From NCBI RefSeq assembly GCF_937967675.1, contig NZ_CALBSN010000063.1, forward strand, positions 1 to 20,602: 20,602 bases of DNA. The letters are read 5' to 3'. Below are positions 14,003 to 20,602 of the stretch, piece after piece. The position numbers and the translations under genes are program-made. The stretch comes from an uncultured Flavobacterium sp. (GTDB taxonomy: Bacteria > Bacteroidota > Bacteroidia > Flavobacteriales > Flavobacteriaceae). Under the pieces are notes generated by a model that was given only the letters and a program-made list of their open reading frames with translations, ran no database searches and was not told the DNA's origin. The stretch's first letter is position 1; every line of letters starts with the position of its first letter.

Positions 14003-14031
14003 TTGTTGAATTCTGAATTTATGCTAAGATA

Positions 14032-14961
14032 CTAATTTTTAATCTTACTTGCCAATAAATAAATCACTGCCATACGTACTGCAACTCCATTTTCTACTTG
14101 CTCTAAAATCACCGATTGTTGTGAATCCGCTACATCTGAAGTAATCTCCACTCCTCTGTTAATTGGACCTGGATGCATGATTACGATTTCTTTATTTAGC
14201 GAATCTAATAATTCTTTGGTTACGCCGTATTGTTGGGTATATTCTCTTGTCGTAGGGAAATAACTTACATCTAAACGTTCGTTTTGCACACGTAACATAT
14301 TCGCTACATCTGCCCATTCTAAGGCTTTACGAAGATTTGGTTCTACCTTTACTCCAAGTGATTCAATATATTTTGGAATTAATGTTTTTGGTCCGCATAT
14401 TTTAACTTCGGCACCTTGCATTTGAAGTGCGAAGATATTGGATAAGGCAACTCTTGAATGCAAAATATCGCCTACGATTACGATTTTCTTTCCGCCAACA
14501 TCGCCTAATTTTTCTCTAATTGTAAAACTATCCAATAAAGCTTGTGTTGGGTGTTCGTGAGCGCCATCTCCAGCATTTACAACACTTGCCCCAATATTTT
14601 GTGATAAAAAATGAGCCGCTCCAGGACTGCTGTGACGCATAACCACCATATCTACTTTCATAGATAGAATGTTGTTAACTGTATCAATTAAAGTTTCACC
14701 CTTTTTAACTGAAGACTGAGCTGCTGAAAAACTAATCACATCCGCTGAAAGTCGCTTTTGAGCTAATTCGAAAGATAATTTGGTTCTTGTACTATTCTCG
14801 AAGAAAATGTTAGCAATCGTAACATCTCGTAAAGACGGTACTTTTTTGATTGGTCGATTAATTACTTCTTTGAAATGGTCAGCCGTTTCGAAAATTAAAT
14901 CGATATCTTGTTTGGTAATGTATTTTATTCCGATTAAATGATTTACTGATAATTCTTTCAT
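14032..14961 (-). CDS. pyrB: Aspartate carbamoyltransferase catalytic subunit
   Basis: This 309-residue enzyme joins carbamoyl phosphate and L-aspartate in the first committed step of pyrimidine synthesis. The carbamoyl-phosphate loop FFENSTRT (53-60) carries the Ser-Thr-Arg-Thr residues, the 80s-type loop has Ser and Lys in SSVKKGETL, and later motifs are MRHSSPGA, DGAHEHPTQALLD and HPGPINRGVE. Length is that of the class B/C catalytic chain. No pyrI regulatory chain and no dihydroorotase gene is nearby, so it is probably the unregulated homotrimer, as in Bacillus. It lies 29 bases after pyrR, which links it to uridine-nucleotide control, and is co-transcribed with the STAS-like gene and rnz. 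Confidence 0.96.
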   Translation of the reverse strand: MKELSVNHLIGIKYITKQDIDLIFETADHFKEVINRPIKKVPSLRDVTIANIFFENSTRTKLSFELAQKRLSADVISFSAAQSSVKKGETLIDTVNNILSMKVDMVVMRHSSPGAAHFLSQNIGASVVNAGDGAHEHPTQALLDSFTIREKLGDVGGKKIVIVGDILHSRVALSNIFALQMQGAEVKICGPKTLIPKYIESLGVKVEPNLRKALEWADVANMLRVQNERLDVSYFPTTREYTQQYGVTKELLDSLNKEIVIMHPGPINRGVEITSDVADSQQSVILEQVENGVAVRMAVIYLLASKIKN

Positions 14962-14990
14962 TTATATGTAGTTGTGTGTTTGTAGTTATG

Positions 14991-15530
14991 TTATTTTGTT
15001 ATTAGGTAAACGGCATCTTCTCCATCGTTTTCAAGCCATTTTACTAATACTTTTTCGTTGTTTATGGCATCTACTTGTCTTCCTCTATAATCAGGTTGGA
15101 TAGGTAAATGACGACTAAATCTTCTATCTATTAAAGTTAAAAGTTCTACTTCTGATGGTCTTCCAAAGGATTGAATTGCAGTTAAAGCGGCATTAATACT
15201 TCTTCCTGTATACAAAACATCGTCAATGAAGACTACTTTATTATCTTCTACTAAAAAATCGATTTGGGTTTTGTTAGCTTCCAATGTTTTTTCGCCTCTT
15301 CTAAAATCATCACGAAAGAAAGTAATATCTAAAAATCCTAATTGTATGTTGGAAACTTGATATTCTGATTCTAAAATTTGTTTGATTCTTTCGGCTAAAA
15401 ATTTACCTCTTGGTTGTAAACCGATTAAGATAGTATTTGAGAAATCTAAATGATTTTCAATTAGTTGACAAGCTAATCGATGCAAGATAATGTGTACTTC
15501 TTTTGAAGTGAGCAAAACTTTTTGACTCAT
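14991..15530 (-). CDS. pyrR: Bifunctional pyr regulator / uracil phosphoribosyltransferase PyrR
   Basis: This 179-residue protein is a type I phosphoribosyltransferase that in Firmicutes also binds pyr mRNA to control attenuation. The PRPP loop VVFIDDVLYTGRSINAAL is the diagnostic motif, with the PyrR-type start HIILHRLACQLIENH and the Arg-rich GIQPRG-like segment GLQPRGKFLAERI. I place the start at the ATG at 15530. A longer frame would begin at TTG 15548, but that TTG is part of the promoter's TAAATTTG box and so cannot be translated. The predicted leader is only about 10 bases, too short for a PyrR-binding antiterminator upstream, and the 29 bases before pyrB also hold none. The attenuation mechanism of Bacillus is therefore not visible here. 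Confidence 0.94.
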   Translation of the reverse strand: MSQKVLLTSKEVHIILHRLACQLIENHLDFSNTILIGLQPRGKFLAERIKQILESEYQVSNIQLGFLDITFFRDDFRRGEKTLEANKTQIDFLVEDNKVVFIDDVLYTGRSINAALTAIQSFGRPSEVELLTLIDRRFSRHLPIQPDYRGRQVDAINNEKVLVKWLENDGEDAVYLITK

Positions 15531-15545
15531 AGTGTGTTGTTTGTA

Positions 15546-15575
15546 CAAATTTAGAATTTATATTTCTAATAGCAA
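15546..15575 (-). promoter_or_regulatory. Promoter of the pyrR-pyrB-rnz operon
   Basis: On the minus strand TTG (15573-15575) is followed 19 bases later by TAAATTTG (15546-15553), an exact match to the Bacteroidota promoter pattern. The start is expected near 15540, leaving about 10 untranslated bases. It fixes the pyrR start at 15530. It lies between the ABC-F terminator and pyrR. Confidence 0.8.
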
Positions 15576-15583
15576 TTGTAATG

Positions 15584-15620
15584 TAAAAAAAATCCCGTTA
15601 CTAAAATTAGCAACGGGATT
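15584..15620 (-). terminator. Rho-independent terminator of the ABC-F gene
   Basis: On the minus strand AATCCCGTT...AACGGGATT form a 9-pair stem (arms 15612-15620 and 15591-15599), with possible extra pairing inside the loop, followed by eight T. It starts 4 bases after the ABC-F stop codon. No T-run is found on the other side, so it acts in one direction and isolates the pyrR promoter from upstream transcription. Confidence 0.88.
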
Positions 15621-15624
15621 GATA

Positions 15625-17244
15625 TTAAGAATACATTTTCTTTCTTAATTCTTTGATTTTTTCATCTTCTAAATATTCGTCAAATGTCATGTATCTGTCG
15701 ATAGCTCCATTTGGTGTTAATTCTAAGATTCTGTTTGCAACTGTTTGCGCAAACTCGTGGTCATGCGTTGTAAACAAAACCGAACCTTTGAAATTATTTA
15801 ATGAATTATTAAAAGCGGTAATCGATTCTAAGTCTAAGTGATTTGTAGGTTCGTCTAACATTAATACATTAGCTCTAATCATCATCATACGCGATAACAT
15901 ACAACGTACTTTTTCTCCTCCTGATAACACGTTACATTTTTTTAAGGCTTCTTCTCCTGAGAAAATCATTTTCCCTAAGAATCCACGAACATAAACTTCG
16001 TCGCGTTCTTCTTCGGTTTTTGCCCATTGACGTAACCAATCCACTAAGTTCAAATCAACACCCTCAAAAAACTCATGGTTATCTACTGGTAAATAGGATT
16101 GTGTTGTAGTAATTCCCCAATCAAACGTACCTGCATCTGGAGTCATTTTGTTGTTTAAGATTTCATAAAAAGCTGTTGTTGCTCTTGAATCTTTTGAGAA
16201 AACTACAATTTTATCACCTTTAGCCATGTTTAAATCTACATTTTTAAATAAGGTTTCTCCATCAACTGAAGCTGCTAAATTTTGTACATTTAAAATTTGA
16301 TCACCTGCTTCTCTTTCGGTATCGAAAATAATCGCAGGATATCTTCTGCTTGAAGGCTTAATCTCGTCTAAATTTAATTTTTCAATCATTTTTTTACGAG
16401 AAGTAGCTTGTTTAGATTTTGCTACGTTCGCACTAAAACGACGAATAAATTCTTCTAATTCGGCTTTTTTCTCTTCCGCTTTCTTATTTTGTTGTGCTTT
16501 TTGACGTGCTGCTAATTGTGAAGATTCGTACCAAAACGTGTAATTTCCTGAATAATGTGTGATTTTTCCAAAATCAATATCTGAAACGTGGGTACAAACC
16601 GCATCTAAAAAGTGACGGTCATGCGAAACCACTAAAACCGTGTTTTCATAATTCGCTAAGAAATTCTCTAACCAACCAATGGTTTCAAAATCCAAGTCAT
16701 TCGTAGGCTCATCCATAATTAACACATCTGGATTTCCGAATAAAGCTTGTGCTAATAACACACGAACTTTTAATTTTCCGTCCAAATCAGCCATTAATGT
16801 ATAATGATACTCTGGACCAATTCCTAAGTTAGAGAGCATTGTTGCTGCGTCACTTTCGGCATTCCACCCGTTCATTTCGTCAAATTGTAACTGCAATTCT
16901 CCGATTCTGTTGGCATTCTCGTCTGTATAATCTGCGTATAAAGCATCCATTTCTGTTTTTACAGCATGCAATACTTTATTTCCCATCATAACGGTATCTA
17001 AAACAGTATATTCATCAAATAAGTTGTGATTTTGATTTAAAACCGACATACGTTTTCCTGGTTCAAGAATTACTCTACCAGACGTTGGTTCCATTTCCCC
17101 AGCAATAATTTTCATGAAGGTAGATTTACCCGCACCATTGGCACCAATGATTCCATAGCAATTTCCTTGCGTGAAAGTAGTATTTACTTCATCGAATAAA
17201 ACTCGTTTTCCAAATTGAACCGATAAGTTTGAAACTGTTAACAT
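15625..17244 (-). CDS. ABC-F family ATPase, YbiT-like
   Basis: This 539-residue soluble protein has two ATPase domains joined by a charged linker, without membrane segments. ABC-F proteins bind the ribosome E-site region. Domain 1 has Walker A GANGAGKST (34-42), Walker B ending DEP (E179) and SHDRHF (His208). The linker (about 243-300) has the Lys/Arg/Gln-rich helix KAEEKKAELEEFIRRF and SKQATSRKKM, typical of YbiT. Domain 2 has LSGGE (440-444), LMLDEPTNHLD (Glu465) and THDHEF. Two motifs are degenerate: the domain 1 signature reads ADLDGK (152-157), as in YbiT proteins generally. The domain 2 Walker A reads FSKDSRATT (349-357), with Ala355 where E. coli YbiT has the lysine. The degenerate motifs belong to one composite site. 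No resistance role is implied by the sequence. It is monocistronic. Confidence 0.93.
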   Translation of the reverse strand: MLTVSNLSVQFGKRVLFDEVNTTFTQGNCYGIIGANGAGKSTFMKIIAGEMEPTSGRVILEPGKRMSVLNQNHNLFDEYTVLDTVMMGNKVLHAVKTEMDALYADYTDENANRIGELQLQFDEMNGWNAESDAATMLSNLGIGPEYHYTLMADLDGKLKVRVLLAQALFGNPDVLIMDEPTNDLDFETIGWLENFLANYENTVLVVSHDRHFLDAVCTHVSDIDFGKITHYSGNYTFWYESSQLAARQKAQQNKKAEEKKAELEEFIRRFSANVAKSKQATSRKKMIEKLNLDEIKPSSRRYPAIIFDTEREAGDQILNVQNLAASVDGETLFKNVDLNMAKGDKIVVFSKDSRATTAFYEILNNKMTPDAGTFDWGITTTQSYLPVDNHEFFEGVDLNLVDWLRQWAKTEEERDEVYVRGFLGKMIFSGEEALKKCNVLSGGEKVRCMLSRMMMIRANVLMLDEPTNHLDLESITAFNNSLNNFKGSVLFTTHDHEFAQTVANRILELTPNGAIDRYMTFDEYLEDEKIKELRKKMYS

Positions 17245-17268
17245 TTTGTATTTTTATTAAAATTGTTG

Positions 17269-17276
17269 CAAAAGTA
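17269..17276 (-). promoter_or_regulatory. -7 box for the ABC-F gene
   Basis: On the minus strand TACTTTTG matches TAnnTTTG exactly and lies 24 bases before the ATG, giving a leader of about 18 bases. I find no TTG at the expected upstream spacing, so support rests on the -7 box and position. Confidence 0.55.
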
Positions 17277-17366
17277 CTAAATTTAGAAGATTTTTGATAC
17301 TTTAATTTAGAATTAATATAGGTTTATTTTAACTGTACCTTAACAACTAGATTTGAATATATCTGA

Positions 17367-17374
17367 TACATTTG
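17367..17374 (+). promoter_or_regulatory. -7 box for the lipoprotein gene
   Basis: TACATTTG matches TAnnTTTG exactly, 24 bases before the ATG at 17399. The only nearby TTG (17353-17355) is 11 bases upstream, too close for a -33 element. Together with the box at 17269-17276 it forms a divergent promoter region of about 150 bases. Confidence 0.55.
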
Positions 17375-17398
17375 TTTCTAGATTTAATAATCAAGTAG

Positions 17399-18802
17399 AT
17401 GATTAAAGATTACACTAAATACTTTTTACCCCTATCTATTTTGCTTCTAACTACTTTAACTTCTTGTAAAAGAACGTTTAAAGAAGATGATTATGTTGCC
17501 TATTTTGGTGGAGAAATATTAAATCCGCAAGAAAAATATATATTATTCTTAAAAGACGATGAAGTAATTGACACCATTTATTTAGACAAAAATAATCGTT
17601 TCATACATAAATTTGACTCTTTACCTCCTGGATTATATAGTTTTAAACACAATCCTGAATATCAATATGTATATTTCGACAAAAATGATAGTTTAATGGT
17701 CAGGTTAAATACTTTTGACTTTGACAATTCAGTCGTATTTTGTGGTCGCGGAGATGAAAAGAACAATTTTTTAATGGAATTATATCTTAAAAATGAAGCC
17801 GATAAAAATAACATGTATGATAATTTTGATAAAGATGTAAAGAGTTTTATCAAAAATATAGATTCTAGTTTTGCTATTCGCAAATCTTTCTACTTAAAAC
17901 GTAAGGCAGAAATTGGTTGGGATGAGAATTTTGATGTAGTTGCAAAAGCTTGTTTAGACTTTCATCATATCACCAAAAAAGAAATTTATCCTTATGCACA
18001 CCAATTTAGAACAGGAGAAAACATTAGAACAAAACTCCCTTCTAATTATTACGAGCACCGAAAAGAAGTTGATTTTGAAAATGCACTCTTAACCAATTAT
18101 TCACCATTCATCAAATATGTAAGTGTAATGTTAAACAACGTTGCGCTTCAAAAAGACCATCTAGATTTGAATGAGAATTCTTTAGAGAACAATATAGAAA
18201 AATTAAACATCACAGATACTTTAATTAAAAATCAGAAAGTTAAAAATGTGGTATTGAATAATGTTGCTTTGATGTACTTGTTAGAAGATCAAAACATGTA
18301 CAACAATCAAAAATTTATTGAACGCTACTTACAACTAACTACTGATAAAGAAAACAAAAAAGAAATTTCTGAAATTTATAATTCAGTTCAAAATTTAAAA
18401 GTAGGGAATCGTTTACCGAAAATTGAATTTGTCAATAGTTCATATCAACCAGTAGACATTAATACACTAATTAATAAACCAACCGTTTTGTTCTTTTGGA
18501 CGAGTCACGCTGAATCTCATTTTGCAGCTTCCCATAAAAAAGTAACCGAATTGCAAGCTAAGTATCCAAATTATGAATTTATTGGTATTAATGTAAATGA
18601 TAATGATGCCAATTGGAAAAACGCTTTAAAGAAATATAATTTTGAAGGTATAAAAGAATTACACGCTATTGATTTTGAAACCATTAGAAAACAATGGGTG
18701 ATTACAAAAATCCACAGAATTATCATCTTAAATGCGGATGGAACTATCAAAAATGGTTTTGCCAATTTGTTTGACGTGAATTTTGAACAGAATTTAAAAT
18801 AA
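17399..18802 (+). CDS. Lipoprotein with a redox-inactive TlpA/thioredoxin-like domain
   Basis: This 467-residue exported lipoprotein has a signal segment (about 8-20) ending in a lipobox L-T-S-C with lipidated Cys23. The central part (about 35-330) has a beta-rich start like the DUF4369-type domains found before TlpA domains in Bacteroidota, and then a helical region. A C-terminal thioredoxin-like domain covers about 333-467. This domain keeps the fold signature (TVLFFWTSH at 362-370, EFIGINV, IIILNADGTI), but the WCxxC site reads W-T-S-H-A-E-S-H, with Ala371 and His374 in place of the two cysteines. The cis-proline is replaced by His439 (KIHR). It therefore cannot do thiol exchange and may be a binding or scaffold protein. 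It is monocistronic and divergent from the ABC-F gene. Its partner is unknown. Confidence 0.86.
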   Translation: MIKDYTKYFLPLSILLLTTLTSCKRTFKEDDYVAYFGGEILNPQEKYILFLKDDEVIDTIYLDKNNRFIHKFDSLPPGLYSFKHNPEYQYVYFDKNDSLMVRLNTFDFDNSVVFCGRGDEKNNFLMELYLKNEADKNNMYDNFDKDVKSFIKNIDSSFAIRKSFYLKRKAEIGWDENFDVVAKACLDFHHITKKEIYPYAHQFRTGENIRTKLPSNYYEHRKEVDFENALLTNYSPFIKYVSVMLNNVALQKDHLDLNENSLENNIEKLNITDTLIKNQKVKNVVLNNVALMYLLEDQNMYNNQKFIERYLQLTTDKENKKEISEIYNSVQNLKVGNRLPKIEFVNSSYQPVDINTLINKPTVLFFWTSHAESHFAASHKKVTELQAKYPNYEFIGINVNDNDANWKNALKKYNFEGIKELHAIDFETIRKQWVITKIHRIIILNADGTIKNGFANLFDVNFEQNLK

Positions 18803-18835
18803 AATTAGTATTGTTTTTGGATAACCATTACTAAT

Positions 18836-18866
18836 AAAAAAAGCGTTCTAAATTAGAACGCTTTTT
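18836..18866. terminator. Bidirectional terminator between convergent genes
   Basis: Stem AAAAAGCGTTCTA (18838-18850) pairs perfectly with TAGAACGCTTTTT (18854-18866) around the loop AAT. Flanking A and T runs allow use in both directions, for the lipoprotein gene on the plus strand and the transaldolase gene on the minus strand. Confidence 0.92.
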
Positions 18867-18887
18867 GCTTTTTATATTCTTCAGAAA

Positions 18888-19544
18888 TTATTTATTTCCT
18901 TTTTCGTAATCAGCAATAAACTGAGCAATTCCAATATCTGTTAATGGATGTTTCAATAATCCAGTAATTGATGATAAAGGTCCTGTCATAACATCAGCAC
19001 CAATTTTAGCACAATTTACAACATGCATGGTATGACGCACTGAAGCTGCTAAAATTTGCGTTTCAAATCCGTAGTTATCATAAATTTGACGAATTTCATC
19101 AATTAAATTTAAACCATCTGTAGAAACATCATCTAATCTTCCTAAGAAAGGAGAAACATAAGTAGCACCAGCTTTAGCCGCTAATAAAGCTTGACCAGCT
19201 GAGAATACTAAAGTAACATTTGTTTTAATTCCTTTATCAGAGAAATATTTACAAGCTTTAACGCCTTCTTTAGTCATAGGTAATTTCACTACGATTTGTT
19301 CGTGTAAGTCAGCTAACTCCTCACCTTCTCTAATCATACCTTCTAAATCCATTGCATTTACTTCTGCACTTACATCACCGTCAACAATGTTACAAATGTC
19401 TACGTAATGTTTTAGGATATTGTTTTTTCCTGTAATGCCTTCTTTAGCCATTAACGATGGGTTTGTAGTAACACCATCTAAAATTCCTAATTCTTGTGCT
19501 TCTTTAATTTGCTCTAAATTAGCTGTGTCAATAAAAAATTTCAT
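18888..19544 (-). CDS. tal: Transaldolase of the small Fsa/TalC family
   Basis: This 218-residue cytoplasmic TIM-barrel enzyme transfers dihydroxyacetone units in the pentose phosphate pathway. It begins MKFFIDTANLEQIKE, and the Schiff-base lysine is Lys87 in IVVKLP. Two residues separate transaldolases from fructose-6-phosphate aldolases in this family. Here they are Glu61 (AEVNA) and Phe133 (SPFLGR), both of the transaldolase type, whereas E. coli FSA has Gln and Tyr. I therefore prefer transaldolase over the common automatic name fructose-6-phosphate aldolase. The start is the ATG at 19544; an upstream in-frame ATG at 19586 overlaps the -7 box of the promoter. The gene is monocistronic, with its own promoter and a strong terminator. 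Confidence 0.94.
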   Translation of the reverse strand: MKFFIDTANLEQIKEAQELGILDGVTTNPSLMAKEGITGKNNILKHYVDICNIVDGDVSAEVNAMDLEGMIREGEELADLHEQIVVKLPMTKEGVKACKYFSDKGIKTNVTLVFSAGQALLAAKAGATYVSPFLGRLDDVSTDGLNLIDEIRQIYDNYGFETQILAASVRHTMHVVNCAKIGADVMTGPLSSITGLLKHPLTDIGIAQFIADYEKGNK

Positions 19545-19583
19545 CTTTTTAAATTTTAAAGTATTGTGTGTTGTTTCGAAATG

Positions 19584-19614
19584 CAAAAGTACAAATAAAA
19601 AATTCCAAATTCAA
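19584..19614 (-). promoter_or_regulatory. Promoter of the transaldolase gene
   Basis: On the minus strand TTG (19612-19614) is followed 20 bases later by TACTTTTG (19584-19591), an exact TAnnTTTG box. The start is expected near 19578, leaving about 34 untranslated bases before the ATG at 19544. The -33 TTG falls inside a short CAA-repeat tract at 19606-19626. Confidence 0.75.
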
Positions 19615-19665
19615 GGGCAAGGACAAGTTGAGAAAATTTAAACGTAAATAGATTTAGAAGTTATA

Positions 19666-20154
19666 TCAATTCTTTTTTTGAAAATTTTTAAAAATCCAAC
19701 CATCATAACTCATAATTGAATTTTCATCACTTGTTGAACCTATAATTATTGAACAATCAAATTTATCAAATAATTTGTGCTTTATGTCTAAATCCCATAG
19801 CTCTGAAAAAGTTTTCTTCTTTAAAGTCTCAACAATCTTAGGATTATTTTGTTCACAATAATTTATATCAAAAAGAAAAAACAATTGATTAAATTTTGGA
19901 TTTGAGTTTATTGGAACAATAGCTGTTTTTTCAATTTTACCATTATAAACAACATCACAATCGTATATTTCACCAAAAACTAATTCGAAAAAAGGGTTAC
20001 TTAATTTTGAGAGTTCTTGATATTCTATATTTCCTTCACTTTGATGTAAAGCAGATTCAAAATCGTTTTGATTACACTTTGGACATCTTAATTTTTCGCC
20101 ATCAAAAAAATATTCTACTTCTTGACAATTCGGACATAAAAATCTATTTTCCAT
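19666..20154 (-). CDS. Uncharacterised protein with N-terminal zinc ribbon
   Basis: This 162-residue protein starts with a compact zinc ribbon: Cys7-x2-Cys10 and Cys24-x2-Cys27 (LCPNC and LRCPKC) in the first 30 residues. The remaining 130 residues (about 40-162) are a mixed alpha/beta region rich in Phe, Asn and Asp (FFELVFGEIYDCDVVYNGK, LFFLFDINYC) that I do not recognise. There is no signal peptide or membrane segment. It is 37 bases downstream of the partial SDR gene on the same strand and may be co-transcribed with it; I see no promoter box in the gap and no clear terminator after it. The gene looks even more AT-rich than its neighbours and may be strain-specific. No function is assigned. 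Confidence 0.75.
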   Translation of the reverse strand: MENRFLCPNCQEVEYFFDGEKLRCPKCNQNDFESALHQSEGNIEYQELSKLSNPFFELVFGEIYDCDVVYNGKIEKTAIVPINSNPKFNQLFFLFDINYCEQNNPKIVETLKKKTFSELWDLDIKHKLFDKFDCSIIIGSTSDENSIMSYDGWIFKNFQKKN

Positions 20155-20191
20155 TTTTGAATACCTTAAATTTGAAATAAACTTGAATGAA

Positions 20192-20602
20192 CTACAACTT
20201 ATAATGATTCATCAACATTTTCTCATACACCGTATCAGGCAAAATACGTTTTAGAACAATAGAAAACTTTTGCATGAAAGCCCCAACTTTATAATGTACT
20301 TTTGGTTTATCCGTTTTAATGATAGCAAAAATTGCTTCTGCCATTTCGTTTGGATTACTGCCGCTATCCACGTGCGAATCCATTTCTTTTAAAGTATTTC
20401 CGTAAGGAACTTCATAAGCTGAACCTTTCACAACTGGTGCATGATAACGTCCTGCAGCAATATTAGTGGCAAAATCTCCTGGAGCTACATTTGTAATTTG
20501 GATTCCGAAGGATTTTACTTCCATTCGCAACGCTTCGGTAATTAATTCTAAAGCGCCTTTTGATGCGGAATAAATGCCACGATAAGGCAATCCCATATAA
20601 CC
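20192..20602 (-). CDS. Short-chain dehydrogenase/reductase, 5' end outside the window
   Basis: The C-terminal 136 codons of an SDR enzyme are present, and the frame stays open to the window edge (Gly-Tyr before the first Met). Unlike the SDR at 8381-9079, it carries an intact catalytic motif YSASK in GIYSASKGALELITEALRME, followed by the usual NVAPGDFATNI loop. The C-terminal tail (KVGAFMQKFSIVLKRILPD) is of the hydrophobic type seen in SDRs of about 265 residues acting on lipids or other apolar substrates. The N-terminal nucleotide-binding half is missing from the window, so cofactor preference cannot be judged. The Met at 20596 is internal, not a start, because the catalytic tyrosine would then be near residue 9. 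Confidence 0.9.
   Translation of the reverse strand, partial: GYMGLPYRGIYSASKGALELITEALRMEVKSFGIQITNVAPGDFATNIAAGRYHAPVVKGSAYEVPYGNTLKEMDSHVDSGSNPNEMAEAIFAIIKTDKPKVHYKVGAFMQKFSIVLKRILPDTVYEKMLMNHYKL

Noticed and set aside
15531..15548. Longer PyrR start at a TTG codon
   Set aside because: The TTG belongs to the promoter -7 box, so it is not transcribed; ATG 15530 gives the family-typical N-terminus.
15625..17244. Antibiotic-resistance ABC-F (ARE) protein
   Set aside because: Linker motif and degenerate first signature match the housekeeping YbiT branch, and no drug-linked leader or mobile context is present.
19545..19586. Longer transaldolase start at ATG 19586
   Set aside because: This ATG overlaps the TACTTTTG promoter box, and the family begins at MKFFIDTANL (19544).
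20167..20174. Plus-strand TAAATTTG promoter-like box
   Set aside because: No plus-strand gene follows before the window end; it lies between two minus-strand genes and is probably a chance match.

Overview
The window looks like a chromosomal segment from a member of the Flavobacteriaceae (Bacteroidota), close to Flavobacterium. It is AT-rich, and genes lack strong Shine-Dalgarno sites. Several genes are preceded by the Bacteroidota -7 box TAnnTTTG, in the best cases with a TTG 19-20 bases upstream. Protein families and signal peptides (cleavage at ...A|Q) fit this group. I see no phage, insertion sequence or CRISPR; this is core genome with some unusual proteins.

Layout. 1-345: a minus-strand tRNA operon (Ser-GCT, Pro-TGG, Arg-TCT) with its own promoter. 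546-2575: a biosynthetic-type thiolase and an unexported SH3b-NlpC/P60 peptidase, each followed by a terminator. 2648-6895: a secreted PIG-L-type deacetylase, an unlisted 33-residue membrane microprotein coupled to it, and a sodium:solute symporter. These three are packed with 1-base overlap or gap. 6921-7772: a secreted DUF2911 protein, facing them across a shared terminator. 7909-11933: a four-gene plus-strand module of an SRPBCC protein, an SDR lacking the catalytic tyrosine, a CPD photolyase, and a second, strongly divergent photolyase/cryptochrome. 11930-15575: a minus-strand unit pyrR-pyrB-(110-residue STAS-like protein)-rnz-HAD phosphatase from one clear promoter. 15584-17276: an ABC-F ATPase of the YbiT type. 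17367-18802: a divergently transcribed lipoprotein with a redox-dead thioredoxin fold. 18888-20602: a transaldolase, a zinc-ribbon protein of unknown function and the 3' part of an SDR, all on the minus strand.

How the parts fit. The deacetylase, microprotein and symporter suggest processing of an acetylated compound outside the cytoplasm and sodium-driven uptake of a product; the substrate is unknown. The photolyase module probably serves light-dependent DNA repair plus an unidentified small-molecule or membrane step carried out by the SRPBCC and SDR proteins. RNase Z is needed for tRNA 3' ends here because none of the three tRNAs encodes CCA.

Most interesting points: the photolyase module with its Tyr-less SDR and divergent second photolyase; the microprotein; an ABC-F protein whose two motif losses fall in the same composite ATP site; and several intergenic inverted repeats with a 6-7-base internal rhythm. 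No intergenic stretch exceeds 300 bases; the longest, 277-545, holds two promoters and otherwise AT-rich sequence.
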